Below are positions 42,209 through 50,959 of a DNA stretch of 64,000 nt, in pieces. The DNA is from JANNBN01 sp031385545 (lineage in GTDB: Bacteria > Actinomycetota > Acidimicrobiia > Acidimicrobiales > JANYDT01). Positions within the stretch are counted from its first letter, which is position 1, and the number at the start of each line of letters is the position of its first letter. The stretch covers positions 20,910 through 84,909 of the forward strand of contig JANNBN010000077.1 of assembly GCA_031385545.1 (NCBI GenBank), read 5' to 3'. The notes under the pieces are model-generated. The model was given only the letters and a program-made list of their open reading frames with translations, had not been told where the DNA came from and made no database searches. The translations under genes were made by a program, and so were the position numbers.

Positions 42209-44314
42209 ATGACACTCGGGTCTCGACAACGTTTCATCGGCATGCTTGTGGCCGCGAGCCTGGTGACATCAGGCGGTATTCGGCGCGATGTCGCTGCGGC
42301 CGCAGAGCCGTCCATGGTTGCCTACGACGGAGGTCTGAAGAACGGCTGGGTCGATCTCGGCTGGGGTCCTCGAACGTTGGACCGTGGCCCTGCCCGAGTG
42401 GACGTGGGCGCCTGGCAGGGCTGGATCCTCGGAAAGGTGGGCACAGACCTCTCGGACTACGCAACGCTTTCGGTTCGGATGCGCATTCCAGCGGGGGACG
42501 ACGCGCCATTGATGCTGGCGCGAATCGGGTCCGAGACCGACGACCAATTCCCGACGCACGTCTTCAGCGGTGGTACCGCCGATGCCCAACGGTGGACCCG
42601 TTTCGACGTGCCCGTCGCAACACTGAACCCCGACGGAAAGCGGTTCGATCGACTGTTGTTCATGGCCAGCAGGGAAGTTGCGGCGGGAACGTTCGTCGAA
42701 CTCGACGCGATCATTCTGACCGGCCGCCGCCGGCCGGCGGCAGCGGGGTCATCGGCTGACAAGCAGCGGGCCGCAGTTGCCACGATCGACTGTGGCTCGG
42801 CGCGGCTACCGATCAGCCCCGCGATCTATGGAATCGCGTTCAATGCATTGACGGAAGAGTCGCAACGGTCGCAGTTCACCATTGGCGCCACCACACGAAG
42901 GTGGGGCGGCGATCCAACCAGCCGGTTCAACTGGGAGAACGGGAACGTTTGGAACCCGGGTCACAATTGGTACTGGCGAAACATGAAGGTGCTGCGGCGC
43001 GGGAACGCGTGGCAGACGTTCTTCAAGAACAACGCGACCAACCGCATGACAAGCGCGTTGACCGTTCCGATGCTCGGATGGGTGGCGAAAGACTCGACCA
43101 GCGTTTCGTTTCCCATTTCCCAACGGGGCGCTCAGAAACAGGCTGCTCCTGAGCTTCCCGATGCAGGAAATGGCGTGGCTGCCAACGGAGACCTCCTCGC
43201 CGCACCGGCGCCACAACAGACGAGCCGCCAGTCGACTCCGGCTTGGGTGGGTCGATGGGTAGCGAAGATCAACTCCGGAGGTTCCGCTGCGGCGTCGCGT
43301 CTCGACATGGTCTTCCTCGACAACGAGCCCGACCTCTGGAGCGAGTCGCATCGCGATGTCAGAACCGAACCGACCACCTACGACGAGCTGCTGGAAAAGG
43401 GAATCGCGTACGCAACCGCTGTTCGCTCGGCTGACGGTGACGTGAAGATTGCAGGCCCGTCCGCATGGGGATGGTGGGGGTATTTCTTCTCCGCTGCCGA
43501 CGCAAAAGCCGGATTCAGGGTGAAGCCCGATCGTCGGGCTCACGGCGACAAGCCGTTCCTCGAGTGGTACTTGGCTGGCATGGCTGCCGAGGAGCAGCGG
43601 ACAGGAAAGCATCTTCTCGATGTGCTTGACGTGCACTATTACCCATCCGGGGTCGGCGTGTACTCAGGAACCGGCGGCAACACCGACCGCGCCACCAACG
43701 AGCTCCGGGTCCGCTCGACACGGTCGCTGTGGGATCGGTCGTACAAAGAGGAGGGCTGGGTCGATTCCAACGTGTACCTGCTGCCGCGGTTGAAAGAGAT
43801 CGTCAAGACCGCGAAACCGGGCATCGGCATTTCCATCGGCGAGTACAGCTTCGGCGGAGAACATCACATCAGTGGAGCTGTCGCACAGGCCGAGGCGCTG
43901 GGTCGGTTCGGACAGTTCGGCATCAGCGCTGCGTACCTGTGGACCCATCCCGCGCAGAACAGCGAGCAGTATTGGGGATTCCGGGCATTCCGCAACTACG
44001 ACGGCAAGGGCAGCAATTTCGGTTCCATCGGCGTCGTGTCCGAAGTGACAGGCTCCGATACAGCTGACCTCTCGGTGTTCGCGTCGACCGACACGCTCAC
44101 CCGTCAGAAGACGCTCGTGCTCGTCAACCGTTCATCCAGCGTGGCGTTCGACACCTCTATCGGGTTCTCCCGCTGCGGTCGCACGTCATCGGCGGGCCTC
44201 TGGAGCTACGCGGGCGGAGCATCCGGCTACTCTCGGCGGGTGCTGCCGGTCAACGATGCGACTGTTCGAACGCGCGTCGCGCCCTGGACGGTCCAAGTCC
44301 TGCGCGTCGAATGA
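42209..44314 (+). CDS. secreted glycoside hydrolase, GH44-like
   Basis: A 701-residue exported protein: an N-terminal signal sequence (about residues 1-32), a beta-rich module of about 160 residues that may bind carbohydrate, then a catalytic domain. GH44 signatures are TRRWGGDPTSRFNWEN (near 231), VFLDNEPDLW with the probable acid/base E373, and SIGEYSFGG with the probable nucleophile E545, followed by a C-terminal beta domain. GH44 enzymes cut beta-1,4 glucans and xyloglucan. Inside a polysaccharide locus it may trim or release the cell's own polymer. Starts 20 bp after the kinase-like gene. Confidence 0.85.
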   Translation: MTLGSRQRFIGMLVAASLVTSGGIRRDVAAAAEPSMVAYDGGLKNGWVDLGWGPRTLDRGPARVDVGAWQGWILGKVGTDLSDYATLSVRMRIPAGDDAPLMLARIGSETDDQFPTHVFSGGTADAQRWTRFDVPVATLNPDGKRFDRLLFMASREVAAGTFVELDAIILTGRRRPAAAGSSADKQRAAVATIDCGSARLPISPAIYGIAFNALTEESQRSQFTIGATTRRWGGDPTSRFNWENGNVWNPGHNWYWRNMKVLRRGNAWQTFFKNNATNRMTSALTVPMLGWVAKDSTSVSFPISQRGAQKQAAPELPDAGNGVAANGDLLAAPAPQQTSRQSTPAWVGRWVAKINSGGSAAASRLDMVFLDNEPDLWSESHRDVRTEPTTYDELLEKGIAYATAVRSADGDVKIAGPSAWGWWGYFFSAADAKAGFRVKPDRRAHGDKPFLEWYLAGMAAEEQRTGKHLLDVLDVHYYPSGVGVYSGTGGNTDRATNELRVRSTRSLWDRSYKEEGWVDSNVYLLPRLKEIVKTAKPGIGISIGEYSFGGEHHISGAVAQAEALGRFGQFGISAAYLWTHPAQNSEQYWGFRAFRNYDGKGSNFGSIGVVSEVTGSDTADLSVFASTDTLTRQKTLVLVNRSSSVAFDTSIGFSRCGRTSSAGLWSYAGGASGYSRRVLPVNDATVRTRVAPWTVQVLRVE

Positions 44315-44390
44315 AGTTCCGAATCAAGCTTCCAATCTTCTGACCTGCAACCCGCTGACCTTCCAACCTCACCAAACATCGAGCGACAAC

Positions 44391-44675
44391 ATGCCGGCAG
44401 AATTGCCCACCGACTTTCCTTCAACCACATCCTCGAATCAGATGCACACCGGGTTGACCGAACTCATCGCGACGGTCATCGACGTGGACCCGTCGGTGAT
44501 CTCCACGTCGACCGTTCGGTCAGATGTCGACACATGGGACAGTCTTGCTCAGCTCGGTGTCATCGCTGCTGTCGAAGAGACCTACGGAGTGGTTCTCAGC
44601 ACGGCCGACATGCAGAACTGCAGCTCCGTCGCTGCGATCAGTGCTGTTCTGGCCAGCCATGGGGTTGAGGCGTAA
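44391..44675 (+). CDS. acyl carrier protein
   Basis: A 94-residue carrier protein. The phosphopantetheine serine lies in VDTWDSLAQLGVI, matching the DSL motif, inside a four-helix ACP pattern (LTELIATVIDVDPSVIS and TADMQNCSSVAAISAVL). ATG 44391 or ATG 44442 (MHTGLTEL) may be the start. It stands 3 bp before the FkbH gene, the standard pairing in which FkbH loads a glyceryl group on the ACP. Confidence 0.88.
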   Translation: MPAELPTDFPSTTSSNQMHTGLTELIATVIDVDPSVISTSTVRSDVDTWDSLAQLGVIAAVEETYGVVLSTADMQNCSSVAAISAVLASHGVEA

Positions 44676-44678
44676 CGC

Positions 44679-46388
44679 ATGACACCACTCGAACGAAAGC
44701 TCGCATGGCGCAAGGTGCTGAAAGCTCGCTCGGGTGATCAGCCCGTACTCCGGATTGCCGTCCTGAGTACCTTCACGGCGCAGCCTGCAGAACCCTTCAT
44801 CGGGATGTCGTTCGAAGAAAATCGCCTACCTGCCATGGTGTGGACCGGGCCGTACGACCAGATCGCAGGCGAATGCTTTCGGCCGGGTTCAGAAACCGAC
44901 CTGTTCCAACCCGACGTCCTGGTGATCTGGCCCCGTATCGAAGACCTGTGGCGAGGATTGGATTCGCCGCTGGTCGACCCGATCCACGCCTACTCGTCGC
45001 CGATCCTGGAGCTCGTCGACGCCGTCGTCCACGCGGCGACGCGCTGGGCGGCCACGGTTGTCTTCGTCCTGCCGGTGTTCCCGGAACTGAAACCACTTGG
45101 CGTCGGTGACGCCGCCAACCCGTTGGGAGTTACAGCAGCTGCGGAAGCTGCCCGCACTGCAGCCCGTCAATCGCTGGCCGAGAACGGATGTCAGGTGGTC
45201 GACGCCGAAGAGTCCGTACGACACCTGGGTCTTGCCGGCTCGCTCGATGCACGACTGATGACGACGGCTCGTGTGCCCTACACCGAACGCTTCTTCGAAC
45301 ACGTGGCCGGAAACATCGCGCGGGTCGTTGGGTTGTCACGACGCGGTGCAGCCAAGGTGGCTGTGATCGACGCTGACAACACCCTGTGGGGTGGTGTGGT
45401 CGGTGAAGACGGAGCAGATGGGGTGGATCTGCTCGACAACGGTCCGGGTGAGGCGTTCAGGGCGTTCCAGCAATGGCTTCTCGATCTGCGTCGTGCCGGC
45501 ATGTTGATCACGCTTGCGTCGAAGAACAACGAAGCCGACCTCTGGGCAGCGTTCGAACGGCGCGAGATGGTGTTGCAAAAGTCTGATCTTGCAGCGTGGC
45601 GGGTCAACTGGGAACCCAAACCGCTGAACCTTGCGGAGATGGCCGATGAACTGAACCTCGGTATCTCCAGCTTTGTGTTCATCGATGACAACCCGGTCGA
45701 GCTCGGTGCGGTTGCCGAGACCCACCCCGAGGTGGTCTGTCTGCAGATGCCGGCGGATCCATCCGGATGGCAGCGTTCGATCGCGCAGAGCGGTGCCCTG
45801 GATCGCCTCCGACCGACGGCCGACGATCTTCATCGCGCCGACGGCTACCAGGTCGAACTGACCCGCCGTGAGCTGAAGTCGTCAATGACACCCGAGGAGT
45901 ACCGCGCCAGCCTGTGCGTCGAGGTCGGTGTCATCGATCCCGCTCCGGCTGACATCGCACGGTTGGGCCAGCTCGTCGCAAAGACGAATCAGTTCACCCT
46001 TGGTGGGCCACGGCGCACCGAGGCCGAACTTGCCGGCCTCATCGATGATCCGTCTTGGGTCGTTCGGCTGATCAGCGCGAAGGACCGGTTCGGAGAGTAC
46101 GGAATTGTGGGCGCCACCCTTTCGCAGCGTCGGCTCCCGGGACAGCCTCACGGCGTCCTCGATACGTTTGTCTTGTCTTGCCGAGCAATGGGCCGTGGCG
46201 TCGAAGAAGCCATGCTCGCCGACGCTGTGGCGTCAGTCGGTGGGGAGCTCGCCGTCACGGTCACCGAAACGCCGAAGAACGCGCCGGGCAGGGCGTTCTT
46301 CTCGTCGGTCGGTGCCGAGGTCGGCGGCACCACCATCGTCAGCGGTGCTCTGTGGCCCGCCTCAGTGAAACGGAGCCCAGATGAATGA
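44679..46388 (+). CDS. FkbH-like HAD-family glyceryl-ACP synthase
   Basis: A 569-residue three-part protein. An N-terminal region (about 1-200) resembles the SGNH-like domain of long FkbH proteins. A HAD domain follows with VAVIDADNTLWGGVVGEDG (DxDxT nucleophile motif), LASKNNEADLW and FVFIDDNPVELGAV. The C-terminal part is GNAT-like (NQFTLGGPRRTEAEL, SCRAMGRGVEEAML). FkbH enzymes are known to make glyceryl-S-ACP from 1,3-bisphosphoglycerate, mostly for polyketide starter or extender units. Here there is no polyketide synthase; neighbours are an ACP and acyltransferases in an exopolysaccharide locus, so it likely supplies glycerate or a related acyl group for the glycan. Confidence 0.87.
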   Translation: MTPLERKLAWRKVLKARSGDQPVLRIAVLSTFTAQPAEPFIGMSFEENRLPAMVWTGPYDQIAGECFRPGSETDLFQPDVLVIWPRIEDLWRGLDSPLVDPIHAYSSPILELVDAVVHAATRWAATVVFVLPVFPELKPLGVGDAANPLGVTAAAEAARTAARQSLAENGCQVVDAEESVRHLGLAGSLDARLMTTARVPYTERFFEHVAGNIARVVGLSRRGAAKVAVIDADNTLWGGVVGEDGADGVDLLDNGPGEAFRAFQQWLLDLRRAGMLITLASKNNEADLWAAFERREMVLQKSDLAAWRVNWEPKPLNLAEMADELNLGISSFVFIDDNPVELGAVAETHPEVVCLQMPADPSGWQRSIAQSGALDRLRPTADDLHRADGYQVELTRRELKSSMTPEEYRASLCVEVGVIDPAPADIARLGQLVAKTNQFTLGGPRRTEAELAGLIDDPSWVVRLISAKDRFGEYGIVGATLSQRRLPGQPHGVLDTFVLSCRAMGRGVEEAMLADAVASVGGELAVTVTETPKNAPGRAFFSSVGAEVGGTTIVSGALWPASVKRSPDE

Positions 46389-46944
46389 ATCCAAGGGTGT
46401 GTTGGGGCAGTGGCGTGATTCCGTGCATGTCCGCTTCAGCCTCGTCAACCTGGCGCTCGCGCTGACTCCACCGTTCGTCAGCGGGTTCGTACGGGGCAAG
46501 GTGTATCGGCTGGCGGGGCTCGATGTCAGCCGCACGTCGTTCATCATGGGAAACGTCAGGCTCATCGGCGGCACCCGACACCATCTCCGCAACGTGCACG
46601 TCGGCAGCGGCTCCATCATCAGCACCAACGTCACGATCAACTCCGATGCCATGGTTTCGATCGGCGACAACGTGACTATCGGGCCATATGTGATGCTCTA
46701 CACCAGTTCGCACGACTTGGGCCCGGGATCGCGTCGGTGCAACGTTGCCGTGATCGCGAGGCCGATCGTGATCGAGGAGGGCTGCTGGCTTGCGGTCGGA
46801 GTTACCGTTCTGCCAGGCGTCACCATCGGACACGGTTCGGTCATCGCCGCTGGCGCAGTTGTGGACAAGGACGTTCCGCCCGACAGCTTCGTGCAGGGCG
46901 TGCCAGCGGTGGTCGTGCGCAAACTGCCGCTCGGAAACCGTTGA
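46381..46944 (+). CDS. left-handed beta-helix O-acyltransferase (WbbJ/maltose acetyltransferase type)
   Basis: A 187-residue hexapeptide-repeat enzyme. Repeats run from about residue 55, including VHVGSGSIISTNVTINSDAM, VSIGDNVTIGPYVMLYTSSH with the catalytic histidine region, and GVTVLPGVTIGHGSVIAAGA, ending in the conserved VVDKDVPPDSFVQGVPA. It starts 8 bp inside the FkbH gene. As the gene directly after FkbH and the ACP it is a candidate for moving the ACP-bound acyl group to a sugar, though most relatives use acetyl-CoA. Confidence 0.85.
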   Translation: MNESKGVLGQWRDSVHVRFSLVNLALALTPPFVSGFVRGKVYRLAGLDVSRTSFIMGNVRLIGGTRHHLRNVHVGSGSIISTNVTINSDAMVSIGDNVTIGPYVMLYTSSHDLGPGSRRCNVAVIARPIVIEEGCWLAVGVTVLPGVTIGHGSVIAAGAVVDKDVPPDSFVQGVPAVVVRKLPLGNR

Positions 46945-46952
46945 TCCTGCCG

Positions 46953-48590
46953 ATGGTCGGGCGACACGAAGTGACGCCGGACAGTTGGGTTCATCCGGCC
47001 CTGCTCGCTGCGTCTGCGTCCGTTGTTGTCCTGTACAGGATCGGTTCAACCGGGCTGCGCGCGGATGAAGCGTTCAGCGTCTCGTCGTCGTTGCGTTCGT
47101 GGCCCGAACTCGCCCGGTTGAGCTACAAGGCCGAGACCAACGGAGCACTGTATGCGTGCTTACTGAAGCTGTGGTCGAACTTCGGAACGTCCGAGGTGTG
47201 GCTCCGGCTGCCTTCGGCCGTTGCATTCGTCGTAGCCGTGGCGTTGACGTGGGTACTTGGCAAACGCCTGCACGGTGAAGCTGCCGGTGCATTCGGCGGC
47301 GGGTTGCTCATCGTCCACGGAAGCTTTGTCCAATACGGGCAGAACATCCGCTTCTACTCGCCCATGGTCGCACTTGGTGTGGGTTTCGGAGTGCTCGTGC
47401 ACCGGTCGGTCGAGGTCCCCTCGCGTCGTCGCCTGGTTTGGGTCACAGCCATCGGCGTCCTTCTGCCGCTGATGCACCTGTTGGCCGCCACGCTCATCGT
47501 GGCTGCTGCGGCGATATTTGTGGTCGACGAAGCGGAACGCCGACATGAGTCGAGGTCGGTGGGAGCGGACCGTGTCCAGGCCCCGCGCGGGTCAGCGCTC
47601 GGTCCCGGGCTCTGGTCGAGGCTCGGTGCCTTGCTTCCCGGGCTGCTGGTCGCTCTCGGAGTCGCTGCTCTGGTGTCATCGCGCGACGAAGGCCAGTCGA
47701 TCAACCTGCCTGTTGGTCGGAGAGCTGCCACGGAAACGCTGTTCGTGTTGAGCGGTTCGGGCGGTGTGTTCGGGGCTGTTGGCTATGCCTTATTGCTGAT
47801 TGCGGGCCTGGTGACGATGCGATCTTCGGTCCGTGGTCGAACTCGCCACGGTGGGCGGGTCGTCGACGTCCTCGTGCCGTGGATCGTGATCGCAACGACG
47901 TTGCTGTGTGTCGCTGTCGGGTCGCTGGTCACCCCGGTCCTGGTCGGTCGGTACGTCTTGTTCCTTGCCCCATACCTCGCAATCGCTGCTGCGATCGGCA
48001 TTGTCACGGTGGTCCGGATGATCGATACTTCCGCTGACCATGCCAGCCGCCGGTTGGGGGGAATGACACTTCCGGCAACCAGCCCGCAGCCGTGGGGAGC
48101 GCAGCGGGTCCTGACAGCAGCGGCCCTGTGTCTCACGGTGTTGGTGGGAGGAGCCGGAGCTGCCAGCGGCGCAATCAGTTGGATTGCCGATGACGAACGG
48201 GTCGACTGGGGCCAGGTGAGCACTGCGCTGCTCGCGCGCTCACGCGCGACAGACGGTGTTCTGTTCGCAAACGACTCGGCTCGGCTCTTCGTCGAGTACG
48301 GACTGCTGCGCCGAAGCAACTTGCTGGCTGACGCTCCGACGCCAGTGTTCCCTGCCAAACCATGGGGCGCCTTTCGAACCGGGGACCAGCGGTATCAAGC
48401 CTTCAGCGCGGAGCAGGTCGATGCTGCGCTTGCGGTCCACACCAGAGTGTGGCTGGTGGTGGAAGGGCCCTTTGTGGAAGAGCCGTTTCCGGATTTGCTC
48501 ACCGTCCTTGCGAACCATCGACCAGCCGAGACGTACATGTTCGGTCGAACTGGCACGTTGTATCTGCTCGAGGCTGCCACCAGCAACTGA
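46953..48590 (+). CDS. GT-C membrane glycosyltransferase (PMT/ArnT type)
   Basis: A 545-residue polytopic protein with 10 or more hydrophobic segments. The first extracytoplasmic loop has GLRADEAFSVSSSL, with the Asp-Glu pair that is the catalytic and metal site of GT39/GT83-type transferases using polyprenyl-phosphate sugars. Another loop has HGSFVQYGQNIRFYS, typical of the family. The C-terminal 130 residues form an extracytoplasmic domain. It probably adds a sugar outside the membrane. ATG 46953 is used; TTG 46941 would give a TTGA overlap with the upstream stop, as seen elsewhere here. Confidence 0.82.
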   Translation: MVGRHEVTPDSWVHPALLAASASVVVLYRIGSTGLRADEAFSVSSSLRSWPELARLSYKAETNGALYACLLKLWSNFGTSEVWLRLPSAVAFVVAVALTWVLGKRLHGEAAGAFGGGLLIVHGSFVQYGQNIRFYSPMVALGVGFGVLVHRSVEVPSRRRLVWVTAIGVLLPLMHLLAATLIVAAAAIFVVDEAERRHESRSVGADRVQAPRGSALGPGLWSRLGALLPGLLVALGVAALVSSRDEGQSINLPVGRRAATETLFVLSGSGGVFGAVGYALLLIAGLVTMRSSVRGRTRHGGRVVDVLVPWIVIATTLLCVAVGSLVTPVLVGRYVLFLAPYLAIAAAIGIVTVVRMIDTSADHASRRLGGMTLPATSPQPWGAQRVLTAAALCLTVLVGGAGAASGAISWIADDERVDWGQVSTALLARSRATDGVLFANDSARLFVEYGLLRRSNLLADAPTPVFPAKPWGAFRTGDQRYQAFSAEQVDAALAVHTRVWLVVEGPFVEEPFPDLLTVLANHRPAETYMFGRTGTLYLLEAATSN

Positions 48591-48599
48591 GCGCTCTGC

Positions 48600-49934
48600 G
48601 TGTTGCTACAGTCTCGCTGGGTGGTGAACGGATCTTCAGTCAGGGCGAAACGACGGCAGCGCCGACCCGCGCCAGCGCATGCGTCTGTCACCTCGCGAGG
48701 TGCATTTTCGCGTCGGCCCGAACGGCCCGAACGGCCCGAACGGCGACGCAGCGGCCGTCTCGGCCGATACCCGGCTGAATTCGAATCGTCCTTCGTCACC
48801 GAGGTCGGCCGGTCGCTGGTGCTCCCCGATGGCGTCGATGAGCTGGTCTGCGACGAGTTGGCCTGGGGCGAACTGATCGGGAACCGTGGCCGATCTGGTG
48901 TGAGCGCCGTCGTCGTCGGCAATCGGCTCCTGATCCTTCCGGTGCCTGAGCGCTTGTTCGCCGATCCTCACCTTCACCTCGATCCACACCAGACGGTGTG
49001 GGATGCGTTGTCGATCCGAGGGTGGGGTGCAGGACGCTCCGGGAAGAACGGATTCACCGCCGTCACAGCGAACCGATGGGCGACCGGATTTGCTCAACAA
49101 ACGTCAACCGTCGATCGTGCGATGGATCGTCAAGGGGGCGTTTCGTCCGCACAGAACGCTGCGAGGGAGGACGCCGCAGTGGTGGTGCTGGCCCGACCCA
49201 TCAGGTCCGGAGCGGTTGCGGGCGCGCCGGCCATCGAGGTTGTCGGGGCTCGCCACCGCACCCGACGATTCTCGGGGTCCGGACCGTCAGGGCGCGCGGT
49301 CGTCCACTTCGATGTCAAGGTTGCCGCTGGAGAACTGGTGGTCGTTCGTCAGGCGTGGACGGCAGATGCTCTCTCGGTGACGAACGTCCTGTCTGGCCTT
49401 GAACCGGTGGAAACCGGGGTCGTGTTGCACCACGGTTCCCCGTGCGAGGCGGGTGATCCGGAGCACGAGCTGTTCGTCGCTGTTCAACCTGGGATCTACA
49501 CCGGCCGAAGCGGATTGCTGGGTGAAATCTCAGCCGTCGACCACGCCGCGTATCCGATGCTCGTGTACGGAGCGGACCCGACGGCCGCACGAACCCGCGC
49601 GTCAGAAGTCATCGCCTCCGTCCACGGATCCGCGCTGGATGGCCAGCCGGTTCGGGCGCTCACGTCCACCGAGCGTCACAGCGTGCTGTTGGCCAGGGCA
49701 CTCGCAGGGCCGTGGCCGATTCAGGTGCTCTTCGATCCATTTCGGTCGCTCGGTCCAAGCGGGCAGACGGCTGTCCGCTCGCTCATCGCCGGCCGTCGCA
49801 AACAGGGCAGGACAACGGTCGTGATGACCGACGATCCCGGGCTGATCCGGGCTGCGGACCAATGTCTTGGTGTGATCGACGGGGTCGTGCGGTCGGTTCG
49901 CCGAACCGGGTTGAATCGTCGCGCGAAGCGGTGA
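48600..49934 (+). CDS. ABC-ATPase-like protein lacking nucleotide-binding motifs
   Basis: A protein of up to 444 residues; GTG 48600 is the most upstream start and the true start is uncertain, as the first 80 residues are Arg/Pro-rich and include 9-bp repeats (RPERPERPER). From about residue 235 it follows an ABC-ATPase pattern: FDVKVAAGELVVVRQAWTAD where GxSGSGKST would be, LSGLEPVETGVVLHHG, RALTSTERHSVLLARALAG in place of the LSGGQ signature, VLFDPFRSLGPSG where Walker B DEP belongs, and TTVVMTDDPGLIRAADQ with the D-loop/H-loop area. All catalytic motifs are replaced. It ends the exopolysaccharide block and has no permease nearby; function unknown. Confidence 0.6.
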   Translation: MLLQSRWVVNGSSVRAKRRQRRPAPAHASVTSRGAFSRRPERPERPERRRSGRLGRYPAEFESSFVTEVGRSLVLPDGVDELVCDELAWGELIGNRGRSGVSAVVVGNRLLILPVPERLFADPHLHLDPHQTVWDALSIRGWGAGRSGKNGFTAVTANRWATGFAQQTSTVDRAMDRQGGVSSAQNAAREDAAVVVLARPIRSGAVAGAPAIEVVGARHRTRRFSGSGPSGRAVVHFDVKVAAGELVVVRQAWTADALSVTNVLSGLEPVETGVVLHHGSPCEAGDPEHELFVAVQPGIYTGRSGLLGEISAVDHAAYPMLVYGADPTAARTRASEVIASVHGSALDGQPVRALTSTERHSVLLARALAGPWPIQVLFDPFRSLGPSGQTAVRSLIAGRRKQGRTTVVMTDDPGLIRAADQCLGVIDGVVRSVRRTGLNRRAKR

Positions 49935-50008
49935 CGAGCCCCGCCTGTGCCACGGATCACAGGCACTCGTTGCTGATCGGTGTCTGCGTACTGTCATCAT
50001 ATTCAGCG

Positions 50009-50959
50009 ATGGATCTCCGCCAGCTTGCCGCACTCACCGCCGTTGCCGAGTGTGGGACGTTCTCTGCAGCGGCCGACCGCCTGAACACGGTCCAATCGAA
50101 TGTTTCGGCCCATATCGCCCGTCTGGAGAAGATCCTCGGAGCGACCCTGGTCGACCGGTCGGCGGGAAGGCTCACCGAAGAGGGCGAAATTGTCGTGGCT
50201 CGTGCCCGCCGAATTCAGACCGAACTCGATGGGCTGGTCGCCGACGTCACCGCGTTACGCCATGATGTGGTCGGTGACGTGAAAGTTGGTGTCATCGGGA
50301 CGGTGGCACGGTGGCTCGTACCGCCGCTGCATGCAGCGATGTCGGTGGCACATCCTCACGTGCGCATGGTTGTGGTCGACGCGTCGACCACGTCGCTCGC
50401 CCCTCAACTGGTCGGCGGTTCGCTCGCCCTTGCCGTGGTCAACCTTCCGCTCGACGATCCCGACACCACCGTCATTCCACTGTTCGAAGAGGACATGGTC
50501 GCCGTGATCCCCGAGGGGCACCGGCTGTTCCACCATGACAAGTTGAACATGACCCACCTGCACAACGTCCCGCTGCTGCTCCCCCCGACGGGAACGTCGT
50601 ATCGGCACGAGTTGGACGAAGCAGCCGACATAGCTGACGTGTCACTTGTCGCTCAGGCCGAGATCGACGGGGTGCGACTCATCACGTCGATGGCGTTCGA
50701 TGGGGTCGGTGTCGCGGTGGTGCCTGCGACAGCGGTGCCCGGACACCTTTCTGGCCCGTGGCGGGCGCTACCACTCGAAGGAATCGAACCCCGTCAGGTG
50801 GGAATCGTCCAGCGCAGGAGAGGCATGTTGTCGGCTCCCGCTCGGGCGTTGCTGGCCGTGTTGCTGCGCGTCGTCAACGAACAGGTCGAGGAACAGGCCG
50901 GTGTGCGACTGCTGCGTCAGCCTTCCCGTCCGGTCGAACCGGAGCCAGAGTCTGTCTGA
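50009..50959 (+). CDS. LysR family transcriptional regulator
   Basis: A 316-residue LTTR. The N-terminal winged helix-turn-helix reads MDLRQLAALTAVAECGTFSA, then AAADRLNTVQSNVSAHIARL; residues from about 90 form the periplasmic-binding-like co-inducer domain (VKVGVIGTVARWLVPPLH). ATG 50009 is fixed by the family's conserved start. There is no divergent gene close by: the gene upstream is the ABC-like protein on the same strand, 74 bp away, so its target is not evident. Its 3' end overlaps the convergent alkyltransferase-like gene by 43 bp. Confidence 0.92.
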   Translation: MDLRQLAALTAVAECGTFSAAADRLNTVQSNVSAHIARLEKILGATLVDRSAGRLTEEGEIVVARARRIQTELDGLVADVTALRHDVVGDVKVGVIGTVARWLVPPLHAAMSVAHPHVRMVVVDASTTSLAPQLVGGSLALAVVNLPLDDPDTTVIPLFEEDMVAVIPEGHRLFHHDKLNMTHLHNVPLLLPPTGTSYRHELDEAADIADVSLVAQAEIDGVRLITSMAFDGVGVAVVPATAVPGHLSGPWRALPLEGIEPRQVGIVQRRRGMLSAPARALLAVLLRVVNEQVEEQAGVRLLRQPSRPVEPEPESV

